From: Kibdelosporangium banguiense | Lineage (GTDB): Bacteria; Actinomycetota; Actinomycetes; Mycobacteriales; Pseudonocardiaceae | DNA: 64,000 nucleotides | Assembly: GCF_017876405.1 (NCBI RefSeq) | Contig: NZ_JAGINW010000001.1 | Location: 8,011,203-8,075,202 of the forward strand | Direction of reading: 5' to 3' | Shown here: positions 16,801 to 28,800 of the stretch, piece after piece | How positions within the stretch are numbered: the first letter of the stretch is position 1 | How the letters are laid out: every line of letters starts with the position of its first letter | Program-made: the position numbers and the translations under genes | Notes under the pieces: generated by a model | Seen by the model: the letters and a program-made list of their open reading frames with translations, nothing else | The model's database searches: none | Told to the model about the DNA's origin: nothing

Positions 16801-19800
16801 CGAGCGTGGCTGGGGTACGGGGTTCGGCGGGTTCGTGGACGACGTGGCCGGCTTCGACGCGGCGTTCTTTGGTATCTCGCCGCGTGAGGCGTTGGGGATG
16901 GATCCGCAGCAGCGGTTGGTGCTGGAGTGTTCTTGGGAGGCGTTGGAGCGGGCCGGTGTGGATCCGTTGTCAGTGCGGGGAAGTGGCCTCGGTGTTTATG
17001 TCGGAGTAATGGCCGGTGACGGTGCCGGGGTGACCGGCGGCGCGGCGAGCGTGGTGTCCGGGCGGGTCGCGTACGTGCTAGGCGCCGAAGGCCCGGCGGT
17101 GTCGGTGGACACAGCGTGCTCGTCTTCGTTGGTGGCCCTGCACCTGGCGACCCAGGCAGTGCGGCACGGCGAGTGCTCGATGGCTTTGGCCGGTGGCGTC
17201 ACCGTGATGTCGTCGCCCGACCTGTTCGAGGAGTTCGCGCGGCAGGGTGGGTTGGCTGCTGATGGCCGGTGCAAGTCGTTCGCCGCGACCGCTGACGGCA
17301 CTGGGTGGGCCGAAGGTGTGGGTTTGCTTGTGGTCGAGCGGTTGTCCGACGCTCGACGGCTCGGGCACCAAGCGCTGGCGGTTGTCGCGGGCAGTGCGGT
17401 CAACCAGGATGGTGCGTCGAACGGGCTGACCGCGCCGAGCGGTCGCGCGCAGCAACGGGTGATCCGGCAGGCCATGGCGAACGCCGGTCTCACACCCGGT
17501 GACGTGGACGTCGTCGAGGCGCACGGCACGGGAACACGGCTCGGCGATCCCATCGAGGCCGAAGCGGTCGTCGCGACCTACGGGCAGGACCGGACGGTAC
17601 CGCTGCTGCTGGGGTCGGTGAAGTCGAACATCGGGCACACGCAGGCCGCCGCCGGGATCGCCGGTGTGATCAAGACGGTCTCGGCGATGCGGCACGGTGT
17701 CGTGCCCGCGAGCCTGCACATCGGCGAACCATCCTCCTTTGTAGACTGGTCGGCTGGAGGAGTGACGCTTGCCCGTGAGGCGGTGGCCTGGCCGCCGGCC
17801 GACCGGGCGCGGCGGGCTGGTGTGTCGTCGTTCGGGATCAGCGGTACCAACGCGCACGTGGTCCTCGAGCAGGCGCCGGTCGAGGTGCTCGTCGAGCATT
17901 CCGCTGTCACGGGACCTATGCCTTGGGTGTTGTCGGCACGCTCGGAGAAAGCGTTGCGGGAACAGGCCAAACGATTGTCGGCACGACTGGGCGAACGTCC
18001 CGAACAGGCTGCCGACGTGGCTCTCTCGTTGGCCACTGGTCGGGCCGCCCTGGAACATAGGGCTGTTGTGCTCGACGGTGTGGCTGGACTCGATCGGTTC
18101 GTGTTCGGTGGCACTGCGGTGACAGGTGTTGTGCGGCCGTTGGGCAAGACGGTGTTCGTCTTCCCTGGTCAGGGTTCACAGTGGGCGGGCATGGCGGCCG
18201 AGTTGCCGGCGTCCTCACCGGTTTTCGCCGAGTGGATCGGCCAGTGCGCCGATGCGCTGGATCCGTTGGTGGACTGGTCTTTGCTCGATGTGCTCAGAGG
18301 CGGGCAGTTGGACCAGGTCGCCGTGGTGCAGCCCGCGCTCTGGGCCGTGATGGTGTCGCTGGCCGGACTGTGGCGATCTTTTGGTGTCGAGCCTGATGTG
18401 GTGGTGGGTCATTCGCAGGGCGAGATCGCGGCGGCGTGTGTGGCTGGTGTGTTGTCGTTGGAGGATGGCGCGCGGATTGTTGTGGGTCGCAGTCGGGTGA
18501 TTGCGGAGGAGCTTTCTGGCCAGGGCGCGATGGCATCGGTGCTCCAGCCGGTGGAACGGGTCCAAGAGTTGTTGTTGCCATGGGTGGATCGTCTGTCGGT
18601 CGCTGCGGTCAATGGCCCTGCTTCGGTGGTGGTGTCCGGGGATGCTGCTGCGATGCATGAGTTCCTTGCGTTGGAAGGTGTTCGGGGTAAGCGGATCGCG
18701 GTCGATTATGCGTCGCACTCGGCGCATGTGGAATGTGTGCGGGACGAGATCCTGACGGCGCTGGAAGGCATCACACCACAGGCGGGGACTATTCCGTTCT
18801 TCTCCACGGTGACTGGTGAGGTGACAGACGCGCTGGATGCCGAGTATTGGTATCAGAACCTTCGTCGGACTGTGCGGTTCGAAGAGGCGGTGCGGACGCT
18901 GGCAACCAGCGGGCACGGTGTCTTCCTGGAGATGAGCCCGCATCCGGCGCTGATCGCGGGCATCCAGGACATCGCTGAAGACGCCGTCGCCATTGGCTCA
19001 CTGCGTCGGCACGACGGTGGCCTGGAGCGATTCCTGACCTCCGTGGCTGAGGCCCACGTGCAGGGTGTCGCCGTGGACTGGTCGCCCGCGTTCACGAGTG
19101 CCCATCCGCGATTGGTCGACCTGCCCACGTACGCGTTCCAGCACGAGCAGTACTGGCTGGCCGCACGGACGTCGAAAGGTGTGGCGCATCCGATCCTGGA
19201 GACCTCGGTCGAGTTGGCCGACAGCGCGGGATCGTTGTCGACGGGCCGGATTTCGTTGCGGGCACAGCCATGGCTGGCCGACCACTCGATCGCGGACACG
19301 GTGTTGTTCCCCGGCACAGGTTTCGTGGAGCTTGCCGTGTGGGCCGGCCGTCAGATGGACTGCGGCACCATCCAGGAGCTGACGATCGAGGCCCCGCTCA
19401 TGCTCGGCGCCCAGGACGTAGTACAGATCCAGGTTCTTGTCGGTGCCCTGGACGACACTGGCTGCCGTTCCGTGACCATGCACGCACGCGTGGCGGGTGC
19501 CCAGGAATGGCAGCGTCATGCCAGCGGATCTCTTGCGCCGACGGCGTCGCCTTCTGATCAGCTGGGAGGGGAGTGGCCGCCGCCTCGCGCGACCGCCGTG
19601 GACTTCCGATACGACGTGCTGGCCGAGCCCGGGTTTGGCTATGGGCCTGCGTTCCAAGGACTGCGTTCGGCCTGGCGGCGGGACAGCGAACTGTTCGCCG
19701 AGGTTGAGCTGCGGCCGGAGCTGACCGGTTTCGGGCTGCACCCGGCATTGGTGGACGCGGCACTGCATCCGCTGTTGGCCGAGACCGACGGGCTGCGATT

Positions 19801-22800
19801 GCCGTTCGTCTGGACCGGTGTACGTTGGCAGCCAACGGAAGCAACGAGTGTACGAGTCCGCCTGACCCCGGCAGCCGACGGCGGGTTCGCCGTGGCGATA
19901 ACCGATACCGAGGGAGCCCCGGTCGCGTCGATCGACTCCCTGATTCTGCGCGAGACAGGTCAGCGTAGTAAGTCTTTGTATGAAGTGGACTGGTCAACAG
20001 TGTCCACCGTGTCTTCTGAGCCGGTCGACCATCAGGTGTTCGCCTGTCCCCAGCCGGCTGGCCTGTCGCCGGACCAGGCAGCACGCCTGGTTCTTGCCGA
20101 AACCCTGACGGCGATTCAGGACTGGCTGGCAGGGGAACACCCAGACCAGTCACGACTGGTGCTCGTCACCGCGAACGCCACGAGCACCGAACCGAACCTG
20201 GCGCACGCGGCGGTGTGGGGGCTGGTGCGGTCGGCGCAGGCCGAGCACCCCGATCGCTTCGTCCTGGTCGACCTGGACGAGCACGGTATCGGCGACTTGA
20301 CCGAGGTGGTGGGCATTGGCGAACCACAGGTGGCGGTCCGCGACGGCGTGGTCCTGGTTCCCAGGCTGCGCCGGATGACAGCCGAACCAGGACCAGGGCT
20401 GAGCGGTCCCGGCACGGTTCTGCTTACCGGCGCGACCGGGACCCTGGGAAGCTTGCTCGCCCGGCACTTGGTGACCGCGCACGGGGTACGTCGGCTGCTG
20501 CTGGCCAGCCGCACGATCGACGCTTCCTCTGAACTCGTCGCGGATCTCACTGAGCTCGGCGCGATTGTCGACGTGCTGGCGTGTGACGTCTCCGATCGCG
20601 ATCAGGTGGCACGGTTGTTGGCGCGCGTTCCTGCCGACCACCCGCTCAGCGCGGTCGTGCACGCGGCGGGTGTTCTGGACGACTGCCTGATCGAGTCCTT
20701 GACACCAGAGCGCCTGGACACCGTGCTCGCGGCCAAGGCGGATGCGGCCTGGCATCTGCACGAGTTGACCAGTGGCATGGACCTATCCGCGTTCGTGCTG
20801 TTTTCGTCGATGGCCGGTGTGGTCGGGACTGGCGGGCAGGCGAACTACGCGGCAGCGAACGCCTTCCTCGACGCCCTGTCCACCCATCGGCATGCCCACG
20901 GCCTGCCTGCTGTGTCGATGACGTGGGGGTTGTGGGAACAGCGAAGCGGCATGACCGCCAGTGTGGGGGAGTTGGAACGCAGCAGGCTCGCGCGTGCGGG
21001 GATCACGCCCCTGCCGTCCGGGCTGGGGCTGGAGTTGTTCGATGCCGCGCTGAGTGCTGGCCGGGCAGTGGTGGCGCCGACCAGGATCGATCCGCGTGCG
21101 CTCCGGGCCGTGGACCTGCCTGCCGTGCTCCGGGACATGGTCAAGACCACAGCCGATCGCACTGATGGTTGGCGGCTCGTGGATCTGCCCGAGATTGAAC
21201 GGCGTCAGGCTGCGCTTGACCTGGTGCGAGCGCATGCCGCAACCGTGTTGGGGCACTCCGCCGCCGACGCGGTGACGGCTGGGCGTGCCTTTAAGGAACT
21301 GGGATTCGACTCCCTGACCGGCGTCGAGCTACGCAACCGGCTCGCTGCCGCGTGCGGAGTGTCGCTGCCGAGCACCCTGATCTTCGACAGTCCCACCCCC
21401 GAAGCAGTCGCCGACCGTCTTCTGGCGCAACTGCTTGGTAAACAGGCGACGGCGCCGGTCGTGCATGCCGTACCGGTTGCCTCCGATGACGATCCGGTTG
21501 TCCTTGTGGGCATGGCGTGCCGGTTCCCGGGCGGTGTGCTGTCACCTGAGGATCTGTGGGATCTGGTGGCCGAGGGCCGGGACGCTGTTTCGGCGTACCC
21601 CGCTGACCGAGGCTGGGCCGGGACCGGCGCAGGCGGGTTCGTGCCCGGTGCGACGGGCTTCGACGCGGCGTTCTTCGGTATTTCGCCGCGTGAGGCGTTG
21701 GGGATGGATCCGCAGCAGCGGTTGGTGCTGGAGTGTTCTTGGGAGGCGTTGGAGCGGGCCGGTGTGGATCCGTTGTCGGTACGGGGAAGTGGGCTCGGCA
21801 TCTTCATCGGTGTCATGCGCGGTGACTATGTGTCGCCCGGTGACTATGGCTTGACGGGCGCGGCGAGCAGCGTCGTCTCGGGACGAATCGCCTATGTGCT
21901 GGGGACTGAGGGCCCGGCGGTGTCGGTGGACACCGCATGTTCTTCCTCCTTGGTGGCATTGCATCTGGCTGCGGACTCGATCCGTCGCGGTGAGTGTTCG
22001 ATGGCGTTGGTCGGCGGTGTGACTGTGATGTCGTCGCCGATGCTGTTCGAGGAGTTCGCGCGGCAGGGCGGGTTGGCTGCGGACGGCCGGTGCAAGTCGT
22101 TCGCCTCATCTGCCGACGGCACCAGTTGGGCCGAGGGTGTCGGTCTTGTTGTGGTGGAGAGGTTGTCCGAGGCGCGGCGCAACGGCCACCGGGTGCTGGC
22201 GGTCGTCGCAGGCAGTGCGGTGAACCAGGATGGTGCGTCGAACGGGCTCACCGCGCCCAACGGGCCGTCGCAGCAGCGGGTGATCAGCCAGGCGTTGGCG
22301 AACGCGGGCCTGGCCGCGGGCGATGTCGATGTGGTCGAGGGGCACGGCACGGGAACGCGGCTCGGCGATCCGATTGAGGCACAGGCTGTTCTGGACGTAT
22401 ACGGACGGAACCGGGTTGAGCCGTTGTTGTTGGGGTCGGTGAAGTCGAACATCGGGCATACGCAGGCTGCTGCGGGTATGGCCGGCGTGATGAAGATGGT
22501 GCTGGCGATGCGGCATGGTGTTGTGCCTGCCAGCCTGCACATCGATGAGCCATCGTCTGTTGTGGACTGGCCGATGGGATCAGTCGAACTGGCCCGCGAG
22601 TCGGTGGCATGGCCGTCGACGGGCCGGGCTCGGCGCGCTGGAGTTTCGTCGTTCGGGATCAGCGGGACGAACGCGCACGTGATCATCGAACAACCACCGG
22701 CCGCCGCCGAGATGGCGGACCGATCCGGTTGCGACACAGCGCCTTGGGCGTTGTCGGCTCGCTCAGGTGAGGCACTTCGGGAACAAGCTGGTCGGCTGCT

Positions 22801-25800
22801 GACGCAGTTGCAGGCACATCCCGAGTCGGCCGCCGACGTGGCCTACTCGCTGGTGCGCACCCGCGCTCAGTTGACGCATCGGGCTGTCGTGTTCGACGGG
22901 ACGACCGGGCTCGACCGATTGGCCAACGGAATTCCCGGCCGCACAGTGGTAGAGGGCGTTGTCGAGGAACCTGGCCGGACCGTGTTTGTCTTTCCTGGTC
23001 AGGGTTCGCAGTGGGTGGGTATGGCGGTGGAGTTGTGGGAGTCGTCGGTGGTGTTCGGAGAGTGGATGGATCGGTGTGGTGTTGCTTTGGAGCCTTGGGT
23101 GGGGTGGTCGTTGCGTGATGGTTTGTGTGGTGGCGGGGTTGATGTGGTGCAGCCTGCACTGTGGGCTGTGATGGTGTCTTTGGCGGGGTTGTGGCGGTCT
23201 TTTGGTGTCGAGCCTGATGTGGTGGTGGGTCATTCGCAGGGTGAGATTGCGGCTGCTTGTGTTGCGGGTGTGTTGTCGTTGGAGGATGGCGCACGGATTG
23301 TCGCGAGTCGCAGCCGCGTGATCGCGGATCAGCTGTCCGGTGATGGGGCGATGGCCTCGATTGTGCTTCCGGTGGACCGGGTGCGGGAGTTGTTGGCCCC
23401 GTGGGGCGGGAGGTTGTCTGTCGCCGCGGTGAACGGTCCGGCGTCGGTGGTGGTGTCCGGGGACGCGACTGCGATGGAGGAATTCCTTACGCTCGAAGGT
23501 GTTCGGGGGAAGCGGATCGCGGTGGATTACGCGTCGCACTCGGCGCAGGTGGAGTGTGCGCGTGACAAGATTCTTGATGCGTTGGGTGAGATCACGCCGC
23601 AGGCGGGGATTATTCCGTTCTTTTCCACGGTGACTGGTGAGGTGACAGACGCGCTGGATGCCGAGTATTGGTATCAGAACCTTCGTCGGACTGTGCGGTT
23701 CGAAGAAGCCGTGCGGACGCTGGCAGCCGGCGGACATAACGTGTTCCTGGAGATGAGTCCTCATCAGGTGCTGACCATGAGCATCCAGGATATCGCCGAG
23801 GACGCCGTCGCGCTCGGCTCACTGCGGCGCGACAACGGCGGCATGGACCGGTTCCTGACCTCCGTGGCCGAGGCCCACGTCCGCGGCGTCGCAGTCGACT
23901 GGTCACCGACCTTCGAGGCATACCGGCCGCAGATCGTGGATCTGCCGACCTACGCCTTCCAGCATCAGCGTTACTGGCCGGAGACCGCAGCGCCGACTTC
24001 ATCTACTGTGGACGACTGGCGGTACCGGATCGACTGGCAGCCAGTGACTGAGGCTCAGTCGGTTGTATCCGGGCAGTGGCTGGCGGTGGTCCCCGAGGGG
24101 ATCGTCGGTTACGAACCCGTTCTCACCGGCTTGGAACGACTGGGCATGGCGGTGGAGCCAGTCGTGCTCAGCCAGCTGGACGACAGGTTGAGGCAATCAG
24201 AGCCGGCCGGGGTGCTGTCGTTGCTCGCGCTGGACGAGCGGGACCAGCCAGCCGCGACTCGGGGCCTGCATTCGACGTTGGCTCTCATCCGGGCGCTGGC
24301 CGACGTCGACGCGTCGCTGTGGCTGCTGACCTCGGGCGCGGTCGCTGCGGCATCACAAGACGTTGTGGTGAACCCAGTGCAGGCCCAGATATGGGGGCTG
24401 GGGCTGGCCGCAGGGCTTGAGCACCCGGACCACTGGGGTGGCTTGGTGGATGTGCCGGCCGTCGTGGATGACCAGGTCATCGGCAAGCTGGCTGCGGTGT
24501 TCGCGGGCAAGGAAGATCAAGTCGCTGTCCGCGCCGAGGGGACCTACGCGCGACGGCTCGTGCGTGCAGCACGCGACCGACAGCCGGAACACGTCTGGCA
24601 GCCGCGGGGAACCGTCCTGATCACCGGCGGAACGGGTGGGCTCGGCGCGCATGTGGCGCGGTCGCTGGCCCATGACGGCGCCGAGCACCTCGTTCTGGTC
24701 AGTCGTCGTGGACCGGAAGCGCCGGGCGCGGTTGACCTCACGACCGAACTCGACGGTCTGGGCGTTCAGGTGACGGTGGTGGCTTGCGACGTGGCGGACT
24801 ACACCGCTGTACGGGAACTGGTCACGTCCCTGCCGCAGCTGACGGCCGTGGTCCACGCCGCGGGAATCGGTCAGCACGCCACGCCGCTCACCGACATGAG
24901 CCCGGACGACCTCGCGGATGTGCTGCGAGCGAAGGTCCTGGGCGCGGCTCACCTCGACGCCCTGCTCGACTATGACACGCTGGACGCGTTCGTGCTCTTC
25001 TCCTCCGGTGCTGGCGTGTGGGGCGGCGGCGGTCAGGGCGCGTACGGAGCCGCGAACGCCTACCTGGACGCTCTGGCGCAACAACGCCGCGCCCTCAGCG
25101 GCCGGGCCACGTCGATCGCGTGGGGCAGCTGGTCGGGCGACGGCATGGCGCGGGGTGTTGCGGGCGAACGGTTCCAGGCTCTCGGTTTGTCCAAGATGGA
25201 CCCGGCGACCGCAGTACGAGCTCTGCGCGAGGCGGTCGCCGAGGACGAGACGTGCCTGGTCGTGGCGGACATCGACTGGTCCAGGTTCGGGCCTGCCTAC
25301 GCCGTCTCACGGGCACGTCCGCTGTTGGCCGAGGTCTTCACGGACGACCAGCCGATGGTGGAGACGGACCTGGCCCGGCAGCTCGCCGGGCTGACCGAGG
25401 CCGAGCAACGACGCACGGTGCTCACCACCGTGCGCGCACACGTCGCGGCCGTGCTGGGGATGGCGTCCGGTGACGGGGTGGACGACCGGCGGGCGTTCAA
25501 GGAATTGGGCCTCGACTCGGTCACCGCGGTCGAGCTCCGCAACCGGCTGACCAGCGCCACGGGTCTCAACCTGCCCACGACGATCGTGTTCGACCACCCC
25601 AGCGCCGCCGCACTCACCGACTATCTGCTCGCCGAGGCGGTACCCACGGCGCGGCCCGCGCCGGAGACACCGGCGGGAGCGGTCGACGAACCGATCGCGA
25701 TCGTGGCGATGAGCTGCCGGTTCCCGGGCGGTGTCCAGTCAGCGGACGACCTCTGGCGGCTGGTGGCCGACGAGGTGGACGCGATCTCAGGCTTCCCGGC

Positions 25801-28800
25801 CGACCGGGGATGGCGGCTGTCAGCGGACCGGACTGTGACCGAGTCCGGCGGTTTCCTCTACGACGCCGCCGAGTTCGACGCAGACTTCTTCGGTATCTCG
25901 CCACGGGAGGCCGCCGCCATGGACCCGCAGCAGCGGTTGCTGCTGGAGTGCTCCTGGGAGGCGTTCGAACGGGCGGGCATCGATCCCGGTTCGGTCCGGG
26001 GCAGCCGCGTCGGCGTGTTCGTCGGTGCCCTGGCCCAGGACTACGGGCCGCGGATGCACGAGGCGCCCGCGGACTTCGAGGGTTACCTGGCCACCGGCAG
26101 CACCGGCAGCGTGGTCTCCGGCCGGATCGCCTACACGTTCGGGCTGGCAGGGCAGGCGGTCACGATAGACACGGGCTGTTCCTCCTCGTTGGTGGCGTTG
26201 CACCTGGCCTGCCAGGCGCTGCGGCAGGGGGAATGCACGCAGGCGTTGGTCGGTGGCGTCACCGTGATGGCCAACCCCGGTGCGTTCGTCGAGTTCAGCC
26301 GCCTCGGTGGAATCGCCGTCGATGGTCGTTGCAAGCCGTTCGCCTCGGCCGCCGATGGCACCGGCTGGAGTGAGGGCGCGGGCGTGCTGCTCGTTGAGCC
26401 GCTGTCGGAGGCCCGGCGCAACGGCCACCCGGTCCTCGCTGTGGTGCGGGGGAGTGCGGTGAACCAGGACGGCGCATCGAACGGTCTGACAGCGCCGAGC
26501 GGCGTCGCCCAGCAGCAGGTGATCCGTCAGGCTCTGGCCAGCGCTGGTTTCACGCCCGCGGATGTGGACGTGGTCGAAGGGCACGGGACCGGGACCCGCT
26601 TGGGCGATCCGATTGAGGCACAAGCTGTTCTGGCGACCTATGGGCAGAACCGGTCTGTGCCGCTGTTGTTGGGGTCGGTGAAGTCGAACATCGGGCATAC
26701 GCAGGCTGCTGCGGGTATGGCCGGCGTGATGAAGATGGTGCTGGCGATGCGGCATGGTGTGGTGCCGCGGAGTCTGCACATCGACGAGCCATCCTCCTTT
26801 GTGGACTGGTCGGTGGGATCGGTGGAGCTGGCGCGGGAGGCGGTGGCTTGGCCTGCTGCTGGTCGGGCTCGGCGGGCTGGGGTTTCGTCCTTCGGGGTGG
26901 GCGGGACGAACGCACACGTGATCATTGAGGAGATACCGCCGGAGGCGCCCGGCGATCGGCACGTTGGCGCGGATGCCGTGCCGTGGGTCCTGTCCGCACG
27001 ATCCAGTGTCGCATTGCGGGACCAGGCGAGGAAGCTTGCTGTTTCGTTGACCGAGCGTCCTGAGTCGACTGTCGATGTCGGACATTCTCTGGTGACCGGC
27101 CGTGCCGCTCTGGAGCATCGCGCGGTGGTGCTGGACGGTGTCGCAGGGCTGGACCGGGTGGGCGCTGGCGCGGTCGAAGGTGTTGCGCGGCCGTTGGGCA
27201 AGACGGTGTTTGTGTTTCCTGGTCAGGGTTCGCAGTGGGTGGGTATGGCGGTGGAGTTGTGGGAGTCGTCGGTGGTGTTCGGGGAGTGGATGGATCGGTG
27301 TGATGTCGCGTTGAGGCCGTGGGTCGGCTGGTCGTTGCGTGACGGTTTGAGCAGTGGGTGTGTTGATGTGGTGCAGCCTGCACTGTGGGCGGTGATGGTG
27401 TCTTTGGCGGGGTTGTGGCGGTCTTTTGGTGTGGAGCCTGATGTGGTTGTGGGTCATTCTCAGGGTGAGATTGCGGCTGCGTGTGTGGCTGGTGTGTTGT
27501 CGTTGGAGGATGGCGCGCGGATGGTTGTGAGTCGTAGCCGCGTGATTGCGGAAGAGCTGTCCGGTAAGGGTGCTATGGCATCGGCGCTTGAGCCGGTGGA
27601 GCGGGTTCAGGAGTTGTTGTTGCCGTGGGCGGATCGTCTGTCGATAGCCGCGGTCAACGGCCCGGCGTCGGTGGTGGTGTCCGGCGATGCTGCCGCGATG
27701 GATGAATTCCTTGGGACAGCAGGTGTTCGAGGTAAACGGATCGCGGCGGATTTCGCGTCGCATTCTGCGCATGTGGAGTGTGCGCGTGACAAGATTCTCG
27801 ACGCGTTGGGCGAGATCACGCCGCAGGCGGGGACTATTCCGTTCTTTTCCACGGTGACTGGTGAGGTGACCGACGCGCTCGATGCCGAGTACTGGTATCA
27901 GAACCTGCGTCGGACTGTGCGGTTCGAAGAGACGGTGCGGACGCTGGCAGCCAGCGGACATAACGTGTTCCTGGAGATGAGTCCGCATCCGGTGCTGACC
28001 ATGAGCATCCAGGACACCGCCGAGGACGCTGTTGTCATCGGCTCGCTGCGCCGCGAAGACGGCGGGCTCAAGCGGTTGCTGACCTCGGTCGGCGAGGCAT
28101 ACGTGCAGGGTGTCGACGTGGACTGGCGACCTGCGTTCGCCGGTCTGCAGGCCCAGCGCGTGGACCTGCCCACCTACGCGTTCCAGCGGCGACGCCACTG
28201 GCTGAATGCCGACGACATCGACGTGAGCCTCGCCGATCACCCCTTCATCAGTTCCGCGACCGTCCTGGCCGACACGGATGCCACGGTGTTCACCGGGCAG
28301 CTCTCCCTCAACCGGTCGCCATGGCTGGCAGATCACGCCGTGGGAGACACCGTTCTGTTGCCGGGCACCGCGTTCCTCGACCTTGCACTGTGGGCGGGTG
28401 ACCAGGTCGGCTGCGGCCAGGTGGTCGAGCTGGCCTTCGAGGCGCCCTTGGCGCTGCCCGGCGAGGACGTCCGTACTGTCCAGCTCGCGGTGGATGCCCC
28501 GGATTCCGTAGGCCGACGGCCGATCCGGATCTACTCACGGTCCTCGACCGACGCGTCCTGGACCAGACACGCCTCCGGCCTGCTTGCCGAAACGACACCG
28601 ACCGGCGGCGACCCGATGCCGTGGCCACCCGTGGACGCGGAATCGATCGAAGTGCCTGGCCTGTACGAGAAGCTGACCGAGTTGGGCTACGAGTACGGCC
28701 CCGCGTTCCGTGGACTGCGGTCGGCATACCGGTCGGGTACCGAGCTTTACGCCGAGGCCGTGCTTCCCGATGGGCTTCGCGCCGAAGCGGGCCGGTTCCG

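Noticed and set aside
19283..19312. All four DH domains have Asp in place of Gly in the HxxxGxxxxP motif, possible inactivity
   Set aside because: The change is shared by all four DHs, catalytic His and Asp are intact, and the same variant occurs in working DH domains as far as I recall. Inactivity is not supported.
25820..28336. Long open frame on the minus strand inside the PKS gene (about 838 codons)
   Set aside because: It is antisense to conserved KS/AT/DH sequence; high G+C coding DNA commonly leaves the opposite strand open. Its composition (rich in Arg, His, Pro) is that of a shadow.
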